Below the pieces are notes generated by a model, which saw only the letters and a program-made list of their open reading frames with translations, did no database searches and had not been told where the DNA came from. This document shows positions 1-5,519 of a stretch of 5,596 nt of DNA, piece after piece; the first letter of the stretch is position 1, and every line of letters begins with the position of its first letter. Source of the stretch: Akkermansia sp. (GTDB taxonomy: Bacteria; Verrucomicrobiota; Verrucomicrobiia; Verrucomicrobiales; Akkermansiaceae); NCBI GenBank assembly GCA_017628435.1, contig JAGBZE010000107.1:1-5596 (forward strand), in the 5' to 3' direction. The translations under genes were made by a program, and so were the position numbers.

Positions 1-14
1 GCTGATTCTGAGAC

Positions 15-47
15 AAAAAAATCCAGCCCCGCATATGGGGGCTGGAT
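15..47 (-). terminator. Rho-independent terminator of the carboxyltransferase gene
   Basis: Read on the minus strand, a perfect 10-bp GC-rich stem (ATCCAGCCCC pairing with GGGGCTGGAT, 7-nt loop) runs from 47 to 21 and is followed by a run of seven T (21-15). It begins 28 nt after the stop codon at 76-78, the expected place for an intrinsic terminator. In the other direction the stem is followed only by GTTTTCC, so plus-strand termination would be weaker. With the gene's own promoter upstream, this suggests a single-gene transcript. Confidence 0.9.
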
Positions 48-75
48 GTTTTCCATGCGGAGCATGGAGTTGAAT

Positions 76-1575
76 TTACTTCTCCTCGATGGTGACCTCG
101 TACTCGCGGCCCATGATGTTGAGCTTCATGTTGCGGCCAGAGATAGCGGCGGCAACGCCCACAGTCGTAAGGGCGGCGGGAGCGCCGTAGTTCTCCTGCT
201 TGGGAGTGGTGGGCGGCTCGGGCTTCTTGCCGGCGTAGTAGTCTTCCAGCTGCTGCGGGAACATGCAGTAGATGACGCAGTTCTCATCGGTAACGGGCAT
301 ACCCTTGGCAGCGAGCTTGTCGCGGAGGTCCTGCATGCCGGGCTTGATGAGGTCTGCGGGGCGGCAGGAGATGGGTTCCTTGCCCATCTTCTTGGCGCAC
401 ATAGCCTGCAGCTCGGGATCCACAGGGGCGGGAGTGCGGCCATAGTAACCCAGAGCCACGTCGGCGCACTGCGGAGTGATGTTCTTCCAGCGTCCGAACT
501 TCACGTTCATCATAGCCTGCACACCCACAATCTGAGAGGTGGGGGTTACCAGCGGAATCCAGCCCAGAGCCTCGCGCACCACGGGAATTTCAGCGAACAC
601 TTCCTCGAACTTGTCGGTCATGTTCATTTCCTTCAGCTGGCTGCGGAAGTTGGAAAGCATACCGCCGGGCACCTGGTAACGCAGCGTATCGCTGTTCACG
701 ATTTCGTTGGCGTGGCTGGTGAAGCGGGAAAGGCTGTCGTACACGGGCTGCAGCATAGCGGAGATTTCGGAAAGCTTCTTCTTGAAGTCTTCCTCATCCT
801 CAAGCTTGGGAGCGCGCTCGTAGCCGTTCATAAGGGCAAGCATGCGCATGCAGTCCGGCTGACCGGTACCGTTAGCAAAGGGAGCGATGGACACGTCCAC
901 AGCGTCAGCACCGGCATTGATACCGGCCACGTAGGTGGCGGCGCCGAGACCGGCGGTCTCGTGGGTGTGAATCCACACGGGCAGGTTACAAGCCTTCTTG
1001 ATAGCCTCGGTCAGGGCAGCGGTCTCAGCCGGGGGGATCAGACCGGCCATATCCTTTATGACGATGGCATCAGCGCCCATGTCGGCGATTTCCTTGGCCA
1101 GGTTGGCGAAGTACTCCAGGTTGTGCACCGGGGAGGTGGTGTAGCAGATGGTGCCGTGAGCCTGAGCCCCGGCTTCCTTGGCAGCCTTGATGGAGGTGCG
1201 CATGTTCTGCGGGTCGTTCAGGCAGTCGAAGATACGGAAGATGTTCATGCCGTGCTTGGCGCTCAGCTTCACGAAAGCCTCCACCACGTCATCGGCGTAG
1301 TGAGTGTAGCCCACCAGGTTCTGGCCGCGCAGCAGCATCATGTGCGGAGTCTTGGGAGCCAGCTTCTTCAGAGTATCAAGGCGGTCAAACGGGTGCTCGC
1401 CGAGGAAGCGGAGACCGGAGTCAATGGAAGCGCCACCCCAGGTTTCCAGAGCGGAGAAGCCCATAGTGTCAAGGATGGGAGCGATTTCGAGCATCTGCTC
1501 GGTGGACATGCGGGTGGCGGCCAGAGACTGGTGGCCGTCGCGCAGTACGGTGCAGTTGAATGTAGCGGGTTTCAT
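76..1575 (-). CDS. oadA: Biotin-dependent carboxyltransferase: oxaloacetate decarboxylase alpha subunit / transcarboxylase 5S type, no biotinyl domain
   Basis: This 499-aa cytoplasmic enzyme moves a carboxyl group between an oxo-acid (oxaloacetate/pyruvate) and carrier-bound biotin. The TIM-barrel carboxyltransferase signatures are clear. LRDGHQS (11-17) holds the metal ligand Asp13, and ETWGGA (44-49) and LLRGQNLVGY (81-90) follow. FRIFDCLND is at 113-121, IKDMAGL (173-179) has the catalytic Lys174, and HTH (203-205) gives the two metal-binding histidines. The conserved C-terminal region contains VPGGMLSN (302-309) and the PycB/OadA-like segment to about 450. The protein ends in a Pro-rich linker and a short strand-like tail (MKLNIMGREYEV, 483-494); no biotinylation MKM motif is present, so a separate carrier subunit is required. 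Start 1575 is chosen over an in-frame ATG at 1650 because the latter lies upstream of the predicted promoter and its 25 extra residues do not look like this family. No Shine-Dalgarno is seen. Substrate is uncertain: oxaloacetate decarboxylase, PycB and methylmalonyl-CoA transcarboxylase 5S share this fold and about this length. Confidence 0.93.
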   Translation of the reverse strand: MKPATFNCTVLRDGHQSLAATRMSTEQMLEIAPILDTMGFSALETWGGASIDSGLRFLGEHPFDRLDTLKKLAPKTPHMMLLRGQNLVGYTHYADDVVEAFVKLSAKHGMNIFRIFDCLNDPQNMRTSIKAAKEAGAQAHGTICYTTSPVHNLEYFANLAKEIADMGADAIVIKDMAGLIPPAETAALTEAIKKACNLPVWIHTHETAGLGAATYVAGINAGADAVDVSIAPFANGTGQPDCMRMLALMNGYERAPKLEDEEDFKKKLSEISAMLQPVYDSLSRFTSHANEIVNSDTLRYQVPGGMLSNFRSQLKEMNMTDKFEEVFAEIPVVREALGWIPLVTPTSQIVGVQAMMNVKFGRWKNITPQCADVALGYYGRTPAPVDPELQAMCAKKMGKEPISCRPADLIKPGMQDLRDKLAAKGMPVTDENCVIYCMFPQQLEDYYAGKKPEPPTTPKQENYGAPAALTTVGVAAAISGRNMKLNIMGREYEVTIEEK

Positions 1576-1616
1576 ATCTAAAAATTTCTGATGGAATAAA
1601 GTGATTCTATGGCGAA

Positions 1617-1646
1617 ATCCTACCATAAAACAGGCATTCGCGTCAA
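1617..1646 (-). promoter_or_regulatory. Predicted sigma-70 promoter of the carboxyltransferase gene
   Basis: On the minus strand TTGACG (1646-1641) and TAGGAT (1622-1617) are separated by 18 nt. This predicts transcription from about 1610 and an AT-rich leader of about 35 nt before the ATG at 1575. The leader contains no Shine-Dalgarno. The -10 matches consensus at 4 of 6 positions, so the exact start site is approximate. Confidence 0.6.
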
Positions 1647-1701
1647 GCAACTAATAACAGAGCGCAAAAAAATTATGCAGCCCCCCCTGCCCGGGATAGC
1701 A

Positions 1702-1730
1702 TTGACATCCCGCTGCAGGCGTGGTATACG
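1702..1730 (+). promoter_or_regulatory. Predicted sigma-70 promoter giving a leaderless transcript
   Basis: A perfect TTGACA (1702-1707) is followed after 17 nt by TATACG (1725-1730). Only six nucleotides separate the -10 from the ATG at 1737, so the expected transcription start is the A of the start codon. A short dyad, CGGGAT (1692-1697) and ATCCCG (1707-1712), is centred on the -35 and could be an operator. Confidence 0.65.
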
Positions 1731-1736
1731 GTTGAC

Positions 1737-2126
1737 ATGAGCACCTTACTGGCAGACACCAGCTACCTGACCGCCTCTCCTTACGGGCCGTGGGGCGGGG
1801 TGATGGTGGTATTCCTGCTCGGGCTGCTGTGCTACAATGCCTGGGTGAGCGATGCCGCAGAACGACGCCGGGGGTATTATGTGCTGGCCGCAGCGCTGGT
1901 GCTGGGGCTGCTGATTCTGTCTGCCCTGCACTTCTGGCAGGTGGACCCTATGGAGTTAATGCGCACTCTCTACAAACGGCACGGCTATGTAAACCGCTAC
2001 CGTTCATACAACGCCCTCTTCTTCCTCTCCCTGGGGTGGATTGCCGCTTCCTGGGGCATTGGCTATATGCTCGATAAGCTCATCCACCGCCCCGCAGATG
2101 ATGATGCAGAGGAAGCGGTAGACTAA
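1737..2126 (+). CDS. Small three-helix inner-membrane protein, function unknown
   Basis: I do not recognise this 129-aa protein. Three hydrophobic segments suit membrane helices: about 18-38 (GVMVVFLLGLLCYNAWV core), 46-67 (YYVLAAALVLGLLILSALHF core) and 91-113. The first two are joined by a short charged loop (SDAAERRRG). A longer basic and aromatic loop (about 72-89, with YKRHGYVNRYR) lies between helices 2 and 3. The tail is strongly acidic (DDDAEEAVD). By the positive-inside rule both loops cannot be cytoplasmic, so topology is unclear. Start 1737 has no Shine-Dalgarno but sits seven bases after a good -10 element, which points to leaderless translation. The gene diverges from the carboxyltransferase gene (161 nt apart) and converges on the transporter gene, with the two coding regions overlapping by 4 nt. 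No functional link to either neighbour can be shown. Confidence 0.75.
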   Translation: MSTLLADTSYLTASPYGPWGGVMVVFLLGLLCYNAWVSDAAERRRGYYVLAAALVLGLLILSALHFWQVDPMELMRTLYKRHGYVNRYRSYNALFFLSLGWIAASWGIGYMLDKLIHRPADDDAEEAVD

Positions 2127-3319
2127 GCCACATGCCGCCGGTAGGCGCGGCAGCCATAGAGCAGAAACAGCCCTGCCCCGGCCAGATTTACCAGCGCTGC
2201 GCACCAGAACGCCAGCCCGAAGCCAAATGCCTCCGCCAGCACCCCACCCAGCAGCGTGCCGAGCCCCGCGCCTATATCCCAGGAGACAAAGAGGGTCGAA
2301 TTCGCCGTACCGCGTTCATCCTTGCTGCACATGTTGATGAACATATTCTGCACCGCCGGAAAGAAATGCCCGTTGCCCAGGCCGCAGATGAGGGCCGAAA
2401 CATACAGCGCCCACTCCGCATGCACCCCGGCAAAGAGCAGATACCCCACCAGCCCCAGCAGCACACCCACCACTCCATTCTGCACAATCTTGCCCTGCCT
2501 CAGCGTGCGGCTCCCGATGAGGCGCGAGGTGATGAGCCCCACCGAAAACAGCAGGAAGAAAAAGCCCATGCCATGCGTGATACCCAGCACCTGAATACTG
2601 TACAACGCCACATAGGTGGAAATAACCCCGTAGGCAAAGGCAAAGCAGATGGTGGATACCCCCTGGCTCCACCCGCGCCACAGCACCAGCCGGCGCCAGC
2701 TGAACGGCTTGCGCGGCAGCGGACGCGGCCGCCGCGGCAGCCGGGTCGACAGCGTCACCAGTAACCCCAGCACCGCCAGCACCACAGCCACCCACATCAG
2801 CAAATCAAAATCCGCCCAAGCCCCATACATGGCCAGCCCCACACTCGGCGCCAGCGCCGAGGCCACATTATTGCTCAACCCATAGAAGCCGATACCCTCT
2901 GCCCGGCGGCTGAACGGCAGAGAATCCACCGCCACCGTGCTGTTTGCCACCGTAGTTGCCCCGAAAGGTGCACCATGCAGCGTGCGCACCACGGCAAAAG
3001 CCAGCAGACTCCCCGCCAGCAGATACGCCCCCGTGCACACCGTGAACAGCAGGTAACTGACCACCAGCACCACCATGCGCGGGAAACTATCCACCAGCCA
3101 CCCGCTCACAAAACGCGCCAGCACCGCCGTGATACTGTATCCCGCCAGCACCCAGCCAATCGTATCCTTATCCGCCCCGAACTCACTGCTCAGATACACC
3201 GGGAAAAGCGGCGTCATCACCATAAATGAAAAGAACAACAGGAAATTCGCCACCCAGGCGCGCGTGTAATTCGCCGTCCACAAACGCGACTTCGGCTGGT
3301 CTGGCTGGGCTGTATTCAT
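2123..3319 (-). CDS. Major facilitator superfamily transporter (DHA1-like drug/metabolite efflux type)
   Basis: This 398-aa integral membrane protein has about twelve hydrophobic helices, the usual MFS length. Helix 1 starts near residue 22. The MFS motif A appears between helices 2 and 3 as GWLVDSFPR (73-81). An Arg/Gly segment (RTLHGAPFG, 112-120) matches the helix-4 motif B region, and RRAEGIGFYGLSNN (138-151) followed by APSVG (157-161) resembles the helix-5 motif C region of efflux-type members. A strongly basic, proline-rich cytoplasmic loop (about 193-211) separates the two six-helix halves. The second half repeats a weaker motif A (TSRLIGSRTLRQGK, 264-277). Substrate cannot be read from sequence; proton-coupled efflux of a small molecule is the usual role. 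It has its own promoter 11 nt upstream of the ATG, so it need not be co-transcribed with the ATPase gene 183 nt upstream. A GGAG touches the ATG directly and is too close to act as a Shine-Dalgarno. Confidence 0.92.
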   Translation of the reverse strand: MNTAQPDQPKSRLWTANYTRAWVANFLLFFSFMVMTPLFPVYLSSEFGADKDTIGWVLAGYSITAVLARFVSGWLVDSFPRMVVLVVSYLLFTVCTGAYLLAGSLLAFAVVRTLHGAPFGATTVANSTVAVDSLPFSRRAEGIGFYGLSNNVASALAPSVGLAMYGAWADFDLLMWVAVVLAVLGLLVTLSTRLPRRPRPLPRKPFSWRRLVLWRGWSQGVSTICFAFAYGVISTYVALYSIQVLGITHGMGFFFLLFSVGLITSRLIGSRTLRQGKIVQNGVVGVLLGLVGYLLFAGVHAEWALYVSALICGLGNGHFFPAVQNMFINMCSKDERGTANSTLFVSWDIGAGLGTLLGGVLAEAFGFGLAFWCAALVNLAGAGLFLLYGCRAYRRHVA

Positions 3320-3330
3320 CTCCGGAATCA

Positions 3331-3359
3331 GTTATACGCTCATCCGCCGCGCACGTCAA
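3331..3359 (-). promoter_or_regulatory. Predicted sigma-70 promoter of the MFS gene
   Basis: On the minus strand TTGACG (3359-3354) is followed after 17 nt by TATAAC (3336-3331), each 5 of 6 to consensus. Only 11 nt lie between the -10 and the ATG at 3319, predicting a start near 3324 and a leader of about 5 nt. The match quality and its position just upstream of the chosen start support both the promoter and the start codon. Confidence 0.7.
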
Positions 3360-3440
3360 TCACACAATAACGCCCCGCGGCCTCCTACATACAGATAACA
3401 AACCGCCCCACCGCGTTCAAACTACAGACAAAGCCCCCGA

Positions 3441-3481
3441 AAGCGTGCAAATTTGCAATCGCACTGCAAAATTGCACGCTT
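3441..3481. repeat. Palindromic repeat copy A, downstream of the ATPase gene
   Basis: A 41-nt imperfect palindrome: left arm AAGCGTGCAAATTTGCA (3441-3457), 7-nt loop ATCGCAC, right arm TGCAAAATTGCACGCTT (3465-3481). The arms pair at 16 of 17 positions. It lies 21 nt past the ATPase stop codon. It is 40/41 identical, in the same orientation, to copy B at 4798-4838, the single difference being A3463 against G4820 in the loop. On the minus strand it could fold in the ATPase transcript, but only three T follow it, so it is not a standard terminator. Confidence 0.9.
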
Positions 3482-3502
3482 ATCTTATCCATGGCTATGC
3501 CA

Positions 3503-4741
3503 TTACAAGGCAGATATGGGGAATGCATAATTACCTTTGCCCAAAGGGAACATCTCCATAGCAGAGCAAAGGACAACACCCGGCTTCAATTCCGCCTTGC
3601 CGAGAGGAATCGTGGCGGCAGCCCTTAAATCTGCCAGAGTGGGGCTGCTGCTGCGTTTCACCTCCAGCGGGAAAATGCATCCATCCTGCTCAATGAGAAA
3701 ATCCACCTCTGAGCCACGGCCATCACGGTAATAGCACATGCGGGGCATAATCCCCCGATTCGCAAAACTGCGGCACAACTGGCCATACGCCCAGGTTTCC
3801 AGAATAGCACCGGCCATGGCCCCATTCTTCAACACCTCCGGCGATGTCCATCTACACAGCCAGGCGCACAAGCCGGTATCCATGAAGTATAACTTCGGAC
3901 TTTTTGCCAGGCGTTTGGTTGTGTTGACATAATAGGGAGGCAAAAGATTAATGATGCCCGATGCCTCCAGAATGGAAATCCACTGTTTTGCCGTGTTGAC
4001 AGAAACATCTGCATCCTTGGCAATATCGCTATACACCAGCTGCTGTCCCGTCCGCGCAGCGGCAGATTTCATGAGCGCAACAAAAGCGCCACGGTCACCC
4101 ACCTGCTTCAAAGATTGCACATCGCGTTCAAGATACGTCTGCAGATAAGCACTGAAAAATTGCTCTGCACGGGTCGTCTCATCACACACCATCGCCGGAT
4201 ATCCTCCGCGCCAGATGCGCTCATAAAGCTCATTGATATTGCAGATACACCCCTTGCGGGCTCTTTCTTTCAAAGCCTCCGACTCCGTACTGAAAGGCCG
4301 GGTCTGACTATGACGGCCCACAATCTCATCCTGCGAGAACGTGTACAAATCCAGAATCCCGATGCGCCCTGCCAGCGTCTCACTGACACCCTGCATCAGA
4401 TGAAACCTCTGTGACCCGGTCAGCCAATACATCCCCTTGCAGCCGGGGGCGGCGTCAATCTTCATCTTCATGGCACGCATCAGCCCCGGAGCATATTGAA
4501 TCTCATCAATGCACAAAGGCACATCGTACCCCTCCAGGAAACCAATGGGGTCATCCTGAGCCTCCTTTGCCAGACGATAGTCATCCAAGGTAATATATTC
4601 CATACCCGGAGGAAGCAGACTCTTCAGCAGAGTCGACTTCCCCACCTGTCTGGCACCAGTCACAAGAACACAAGGGAAACTGCGGCTCAGCGCCAGCACC
4701 TCCTCAGCCATCGTTCGGGAATGTAGTCTATACTCACTCAT
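3503..4741 (-). CDS. AAA_14/DUF4143-type ATPase with winged helix and PD-(D/E)XK-like C-terminus
   Basis: This 412-aa protein belongs to the widespread AAA-fold family annotated only as ATP-binding protein. Walker A is GARQVGKST (29-37), Walker B is PLCIDEIQ (75-82, Asp79/Glu80), and a sensor-1-like LTGSQ lies at 107-111. The family segment AGRIGILDLYTFS is at 124-136. YLQTYLERDV (199-208) precedes a predicted winged helix-turn-helix (about 237-268, VYSDIAKDADVSVNTAKQW). The C-terminal DUF4143 region carries a PD-(D/E)XK-like pattern: Glu315 in ILETWAYG, Asp347 in SEVDFLI and Glu360-Val-Lys362. All key residues look intact. The ATPase part is the DNA-repair/NTPase AAA type; cellular role and substrate are unknown. 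Start 4741 is chosen because family members begin close to this point and a promoter ends 13 nt upstream. The frame stays open to 4834 through two repeats, giving 31 unlikely extra residues. There is no Shine-Dalgarno. GC is somewhat lower than in the neighbouring transporter gene, and palindromic repeats bracket the gene, suggesting horizontal acquisition. Confidence 0.9.
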   Translation of the reverse strand: MSEYRLHSRTMAEEVLALSRSFPCVLVTGARQVGKSTLLKSLLPPGMEYITLDDYRLAKEAQDDPIGFLEGYDVPLCIDEIQYAPGLMRAMKMKIDAAPGCKGMYWLTGSQRFHLMQGVSETLAGRIGILDLYTFSQDEIVGRHSQTRPFSTESEALKERARKGCICNINELYERIWRGGYPAMVCDETTRAEQFFSAYLQTYLERDVQSLKQVGDRGAFVALMKSAAARTGQQLVYSDIAKDADVSVNTAKQWISILEASGIINLLPPYYVNTTKRLAKSPKLYFMDTGLCAWLCRWTSPEVLKNGAMAGAILETWAYGQLCRSFANRGIMPRMCYYRDGRGSEVDFLIEQDGCIFPLEVKRSSSPTLADLRAAATIPLGKAELKPGVVLCSAMEMFPLGKGNYAFPISAL

Positions 4742-4771
4742 GCAATTTTGCACCATTATTGCAAAATTGCA
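4741..4771. repeat. Palindrome copy C abutting the ATPase start codon
   Basis: Perfect 12-bp inverted repeat TGCAATTTTGCA (4741-4752) and TGCAAAATTGCA (4760-4771) with a 7-nt loop. Its right arm plus the next two bases (TGCAAAATTGCACG) is identical to part of the right arm of copies A and B, so it belongs to the same sequence family, but the outer GCTT end and the loop differ. The ATPase start codon shares its first base with the end of the palindrome. The loop contains the predicted -10 hexamer, so a protein bound here would block the promoter. Confidence 0.88.
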
Positions 4772-4782
4772 CGGAATTTCAA
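4755..4782 (-). promoter_or_regulatory. Predicted promoter of the ATPase gene, embedded in palindrome C
   Basis: On the minus strand TTGAAA (4782-4777) and AATAAT (4760-4755) are separated by 16 nt; each hexamer is 5 of 6 to consensus. The predicted start near 4748 leaves about 7 nt before the ATG at 4741. The -10 lies in the loop of copy C, and the spacer is mostly its outer arm. Confidence 0.55.
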
Positions 4783-4797
4783 GCCAAATCATCCAAA

Positions 4798-4838
4798 AAG
4801 CGTGCAAATTTGCAATCGCGCTGCAAAATTGCACGCTT
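4798..4838. repeat. Palindromic repeat copy B, upstream of the ATPase gene
   Basis: A 41-nt imperfect palindrome with the same 17-nt arms and 7-nt loop (ATCGCGC) as copy A, in direct orientation to it, starting 57 nt upstream of the ATPase ATG. The one arm mismatch is preserved in both copies, so they are duplicates rather than independently built palindromes. On the minus strand the stem is followed by TTTTT and on the plus strand by TTTT, so this copy could also act as a weak bidirectional terminator that insulates the ATPase gene. Confidence 0.9.
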
Positions 4839-5074
4839 TTACACCTTGACGCACTTCACTTCTCACTTTCGTACAATTGCCCGGAGGCGCGTCTGCAATG
4901 GGAGCAGAACCGGGAAACAAGGCACGAGCGAAAGGCGGAGAAAGAAAAGGATGGGCAATAAGTAGGGAGCGGGAAAATTTGCACATTGCTTTATCATTCT
5001 CTGTTGAAACCGTTTAAGCACGGCAAATTGACCAAGGCTAAGTGCTTTATTTATGTGCTAAGAGAAAAGAAATC

Positions 5075-5101
5075 CAGTTATCCGGAAATTTCGGATAACT
5101 G
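5075..5101. repeat. 27-nt palindrome P2 beyond the RhuM remnant
   Basis: Inverted repeat with perfect 10-nt arms CAGTTATCCG (5075-5084) and CGGATAACTG (5092-5101) around a 7-nt centre (GAAATTT). It lies just past the truncated end of the RhuM remnant. Its central 17 nt match those of palindrome P1 at 14 of 17 positions, including one paired T-A to C-G change. No T-run follows it closely, so a terminator role is not supported. Confidence 0.8.
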
Positions 5102-5123
5102 CCACGAATGGTAGAATTGCCCC

Positions 5124-5433
5124 CTATGCTACGCTCCTGTGCGACCGAACGCGATATCCCACGGAAATCACCATATCCAGATTATAGAAATTCAACGGCT
5201 TAGTAGAAAATTCGGAATTTCCGAATTTTCTCATGGTCGAGGCTTCAACAAGTTCTCCATCGGCATATATTCTTGATATGCTCGTTAATAGTTGACTTTG
5301 CTTTCAGAAACAGCTCTGCCATCTGATCTTGCGTCAGCCACACCGTATCATCCTCAAAGGTAACGTCAACCTTAGTCACACCATCCGGCGTGGTGTACAT
5401 CAGCAAAAAAGAATCCTGTTTATCGTAAGCCAT
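5124..5433 (-). pseudogene. RhuM-family (virulence RhuM) gene remnant, frameshifted and truncated
   Basis: The first 56 codons from ATG 5433 read as the N-terminus of a RhuM protein: LLMYTTPDG (10-18), the TFEDDTVWLTQDQMAELF stretch (25-42) and a helix-turn-helix-like segment ending in INEHIKNI. The frame then runs out at a stop after 62 codons. A +1 shift at about 5265-5268 restores the family sequence: YADGELVEASTM, then the NFYNLDMVISVGYRVRSHR stretch, down to about 5138, before a TAG at 5126-5124. The shift lies in AATATATGCC, where loss of one AT unit from an original AATATATATGCC would explain it. Intact family members are roughly three times longer, so about two thirds is missing as well. 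RhuM proteins are found on mobile and pathogenicity islands, and their function is unclear. The weak nearby Shine-Dalgarno is a GGGTGG about 14 nt upstream. Programmed frameshifting is unlikely because the C-terminal part is also lost. Confidence 0.88.
5205..5231. repeat. 27-nt near-perfect palindrome P1 inside the RhuM remnant
   Basis: Perfect 13-nt arms AGAAAATTCGGAA (5205-5217) and TTCCGAATTTTCT (5219-5231) around a single central base at 5218. On the minus strand it lies within the codons for RKFGNSEFS of the RhuM remnant, so it may reflect the coding sequence, a folded mRNA element or a binding site. It shares its core with P2, whose centre is exactly 130 nt away. Confidence 0.8.
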
Positions 5434-5519
5434 GAATTAAAAACCCACCCCCTGTCGGGAATTACCTCAGCCGGTCTAGCACAACCAATCCATGCAGTAA
5501 AGCAAAGGAACATAAAATC

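Noticed and set aside
46..1581. Plus-strand open frame of 511 codons opposite the carboxyltransferase gene
   Set aside because: It is antisense to a gene with clear family motifs; the translation is low-complexity (Gly/His/Val-rich) with no domain. Strong codon bias on the other strand keeps stops out of this frame.
1576..1650. N-terminal extension of the carboxyltransferase from ATG 1650
   Set aside because: The 25 extra residues do not match the family, and the predicted promoter (1617-1646) would lie inside the coding region.
1681..1687. Run of seven C as a phase-variation switch upstream of the membrane protein gene
   Set aside because: It lies 15 nt upstream of the -35, outside the promoter spacer and any coding frame, and seven bases is short for a switch.
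2132..2764. Plus-strand 210-codon open frame within the MFS gene
   Set aside because: Shadow of the transporter in another frame: Gln/Pro/Arg-rich, no recognisable domain, no promoter or ribosome site.
3441..3481. Copy A as a classical terminator of the ATPase gene
   Set aside because: On the minus strand the stem is followed by only three T and then a G-run; the stem itself is AT-rich in the middle. It may still stabilise the 3' end.
4742..4834. N-terminal extension of the ATPase from ATG 4834
   Set aside because: It would translate through palindromes B and C, giving Cys/Ala/Asn-rich peptide unlike the family, and the promoter lies downstream of it.
3441..4838. CRISPR array
   Set aside because: Only two long palindromic repeats separated by a 1.3-kb gene, with no regular spacers and no cas genes.
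4842..5074. Possible small genes or tRNA in the gap between repeat B and palindrome P2
   Set aside because: Open frames here are basic, low-complexity and partly overlap the repeats; no tRNA cloverleaf, promoter of good quality or domain could be seen.
5124..5268. Programmed +1 frameshifting producing an intact RhuM protein
   Set aside because: Even after the shift the frame stops about 48 codons later, well short of family length, so no full protein could be made.
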